Below are positions 62,849-64,000 of a stretch of 64,000 nucleotides of DNA, one piece after another. A program made the position numbers and the translations under genes. The notes under the pieces were generated by a model, which was not told where the DNA came from, searched no databases, and saw only the letters and a list, made by a program, of their open reading frames with translations. This stretch comes from Parasponia andersonii (Eukaryota > Streptophyta > Magnoliopsida > Rosales > Cannabaceae). The stretch covers positions 218,430 to 282,429 of the forward strand of contig JXTB01000050.1 in NCBI GenBank assembly GCA_002914805.1, written 5' to 3'. Position 1 is the stretch's first letter. Each line of letters opens with the position of its first letter.

Positions 62849-63698
62849 ATTGGTGAAGAAAAGATGATCAAGTGGCTCCCATTCCCATAATCTTCTTGCC
62901 GTAATCATTGCTCCCTTTGCCTTTGCACCTTCGCCCTTCTGTATTTCTCTTTTAATTTCCTTTCTTTAATTTTCTGCTTAATTACCACTGTGTTACTGTT
63001 ACATAAATGAATCCATCCTTCTAATCACTTTTTTTAAACTCAGAAATATAAATTTTGACACGTTAATTAGAGATTAGTTATTTTTAATCTCCTAACTGAT
63101 CTAACTGTGTAGAAACATAACTATCAAGTAAATGGAGAATAAAACAGCATATAAATCCATTCTTGAGTCTAAAAGATTTTATAAAGAGTACATTTTACAA
63201 TTTGATATATGTGTATATGTTACATATGTGATACATGTGTGATATGGGCGAGGATATATAAGTAAGAGGCTCTAACTAACTTAAAGATCGACCGACGTAC
63301 TTATCTAATTTAATATGAGCCTTTCAGTCGTTCAAATATCTGGAAATTTTGGCTTTCAATGTATAGTCGTTATATATAGGTTATTTGTATATACATATAT
63401 ATATATAAATTTATATATTGTATTTAGAATATTGTCGTTTAATTCGTTATGTTTTAATTTATTTAATTAGGGTTAGCACTAACATACTGAATGCGGCATG
63501 ATTTCATTTTATCTTCTTAATTGTTTAGTTATGATCCGTTGTTGGCTGAAATTCGATTGATGTGATCATTACTTCCTTTCGAAGCATTTTAAGCCTTCTC
63601 GCTCTTCCTAGCTATCTGAGAATTGAGAGATAACGGGAACCATTTTTTTTTTCCGCCCTTAATTATATGCTATCTGATTAATATCTCACAATAATATT
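62158..63698. other. TCP15 promoter side and intergenic
   Basis: The stretch upstream of TCP15 on its strand contains a poly(T) tract, a GGT-rich patch (62225-62245) and GA-rich leader-like sequence (62363-62410). Further on are a (GA)n at 62610-62630 and a longer (GA)n at 62799-62846. No other gene is seen up to 63698. Confidence 0.5.
62799..62846. repeat. (GA)n microsatellite upstream of TCP15
   Basis: About 48 bases of GA repeat, roughly 640 bases upstream of the TCP15 start. GA repeats of this kind can bind plant BPC/GAGA factors, but no test of that is possible here. Confidence 0.9.
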
Positions 63699-64000
63699 GT
63701 CACGACCCAAAACCCAGGCTAGTGGCAGAAGGGGAATTTCATAATGTGGAAAATTCCTTAATTTATTTGAAAAGTGTCAAAAGTCCTAGTTTTTATAAAA
63801 ACAGTCCATTTAAATAAAATATTCGGAATTCCATCCCGTGAACCACTCCCACAGTTCGTATACACCACCAAACATAAATTGAACAATTACTTGAAAACAT
63901 AAAATTAATTAAAAAGAAACCAAGTCCCGCATCATCATCATTCACAACAGATGTCCAATACCAGAATGGCATGCATAAGTTTACAGACAAAATAGAAAGC
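63699..64000. mobile_element. probable LTR terminus, cut by window end
   Basis: The sequence from 63699 begins tgtcacgacccaaaaccca, an opening shared by many plant LTRs, and it differs in composition from the AT-rich DNA before it. The other end, the orientation and any coding region are outside the window. Confidence 0.4.

Overview
The window is nuclear DNA of a flowering plant, almost certainly a eudicot. It is AT-rich, its genes have GT-AG introns, and the recognisable proteins are plant families: RPS9, GCD1-like, PRAF/RCC1-FYVE-BRX, HVA22 and a class I TCP factor close to TCP15. Plant Ty1/copia, Athila-type Ty3/gypsy, LINE and SINE elements lie between them. I cannot name the species from sequence alone. 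The assembly is draft quality, with single-N joins at 14957, 21120 and 24270 and an 890-base gap at 26770-27659.

Layout. 1-9.7 kb: no host gene; a decayed minus-strand LINE (about 2280-6260) and a diverged local duplication (about 8138-8775). 9739-10272: an intronless gene for a small acidic protein of unknown function, with a TATA box and pyrimidine-rich leader. 10.3-19.6 kb: a gene desert with a CpG-dense patch (about 11400-11720) and class I TCP consensus sites near 12.9 kb. 19.6-21.3 kb: a LINE 3' fragment, then one intact exon of a CLC-e/f type chloride channel that is cut at a contig join. 21435-30291: a copia element with matching LTRs and a 5-bp target duplication. Its interior is almost wholly replaced by a 5'-truncated Athila element, and that piece carries both a 450-bp duplication made by the assembly and the N gap. 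About 31998-33242: a long-TIR DNA transposon.

35.6-46.6 kb is the gene-dense core. RPS9 (minus) and GCD1-like (plus) are divergent across a 366-bp interval packed with TGGGCY (site II) motifs and telo-box motifs. GCD1 then converges on the nine-exon PRAF gene (minus). 51.7-53.5 kb: a five-exon HVA22 gene (minus). 53.5-60.8 kb: an AT-rich stretch with SINEs and (TA)n arrays. 60811-62157: TCP15 (minus, intronless). From about 63699 a probable LTR runs off the window.

Together the genes cover cytosolic translation (RPS9), a mitochondrial function needed for gametes (GCD1), membrane-associated RCC1/FYVE signalling (PRAF), ER shaping and stress response (HVA22), and cell-proliferation transcription control (TCP15). 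Site II motifs of the kind found between RPS9 and GCD1 are known TCP targets, and class I TCP consensus sites recur in the window. I found no previously unknown multi-gene system. The best leads are the shared RPS9/GCD1 promoter, the copia/Athila chimera, and the run of C-to-T type nonsense codons inside the Athila env-like frame.
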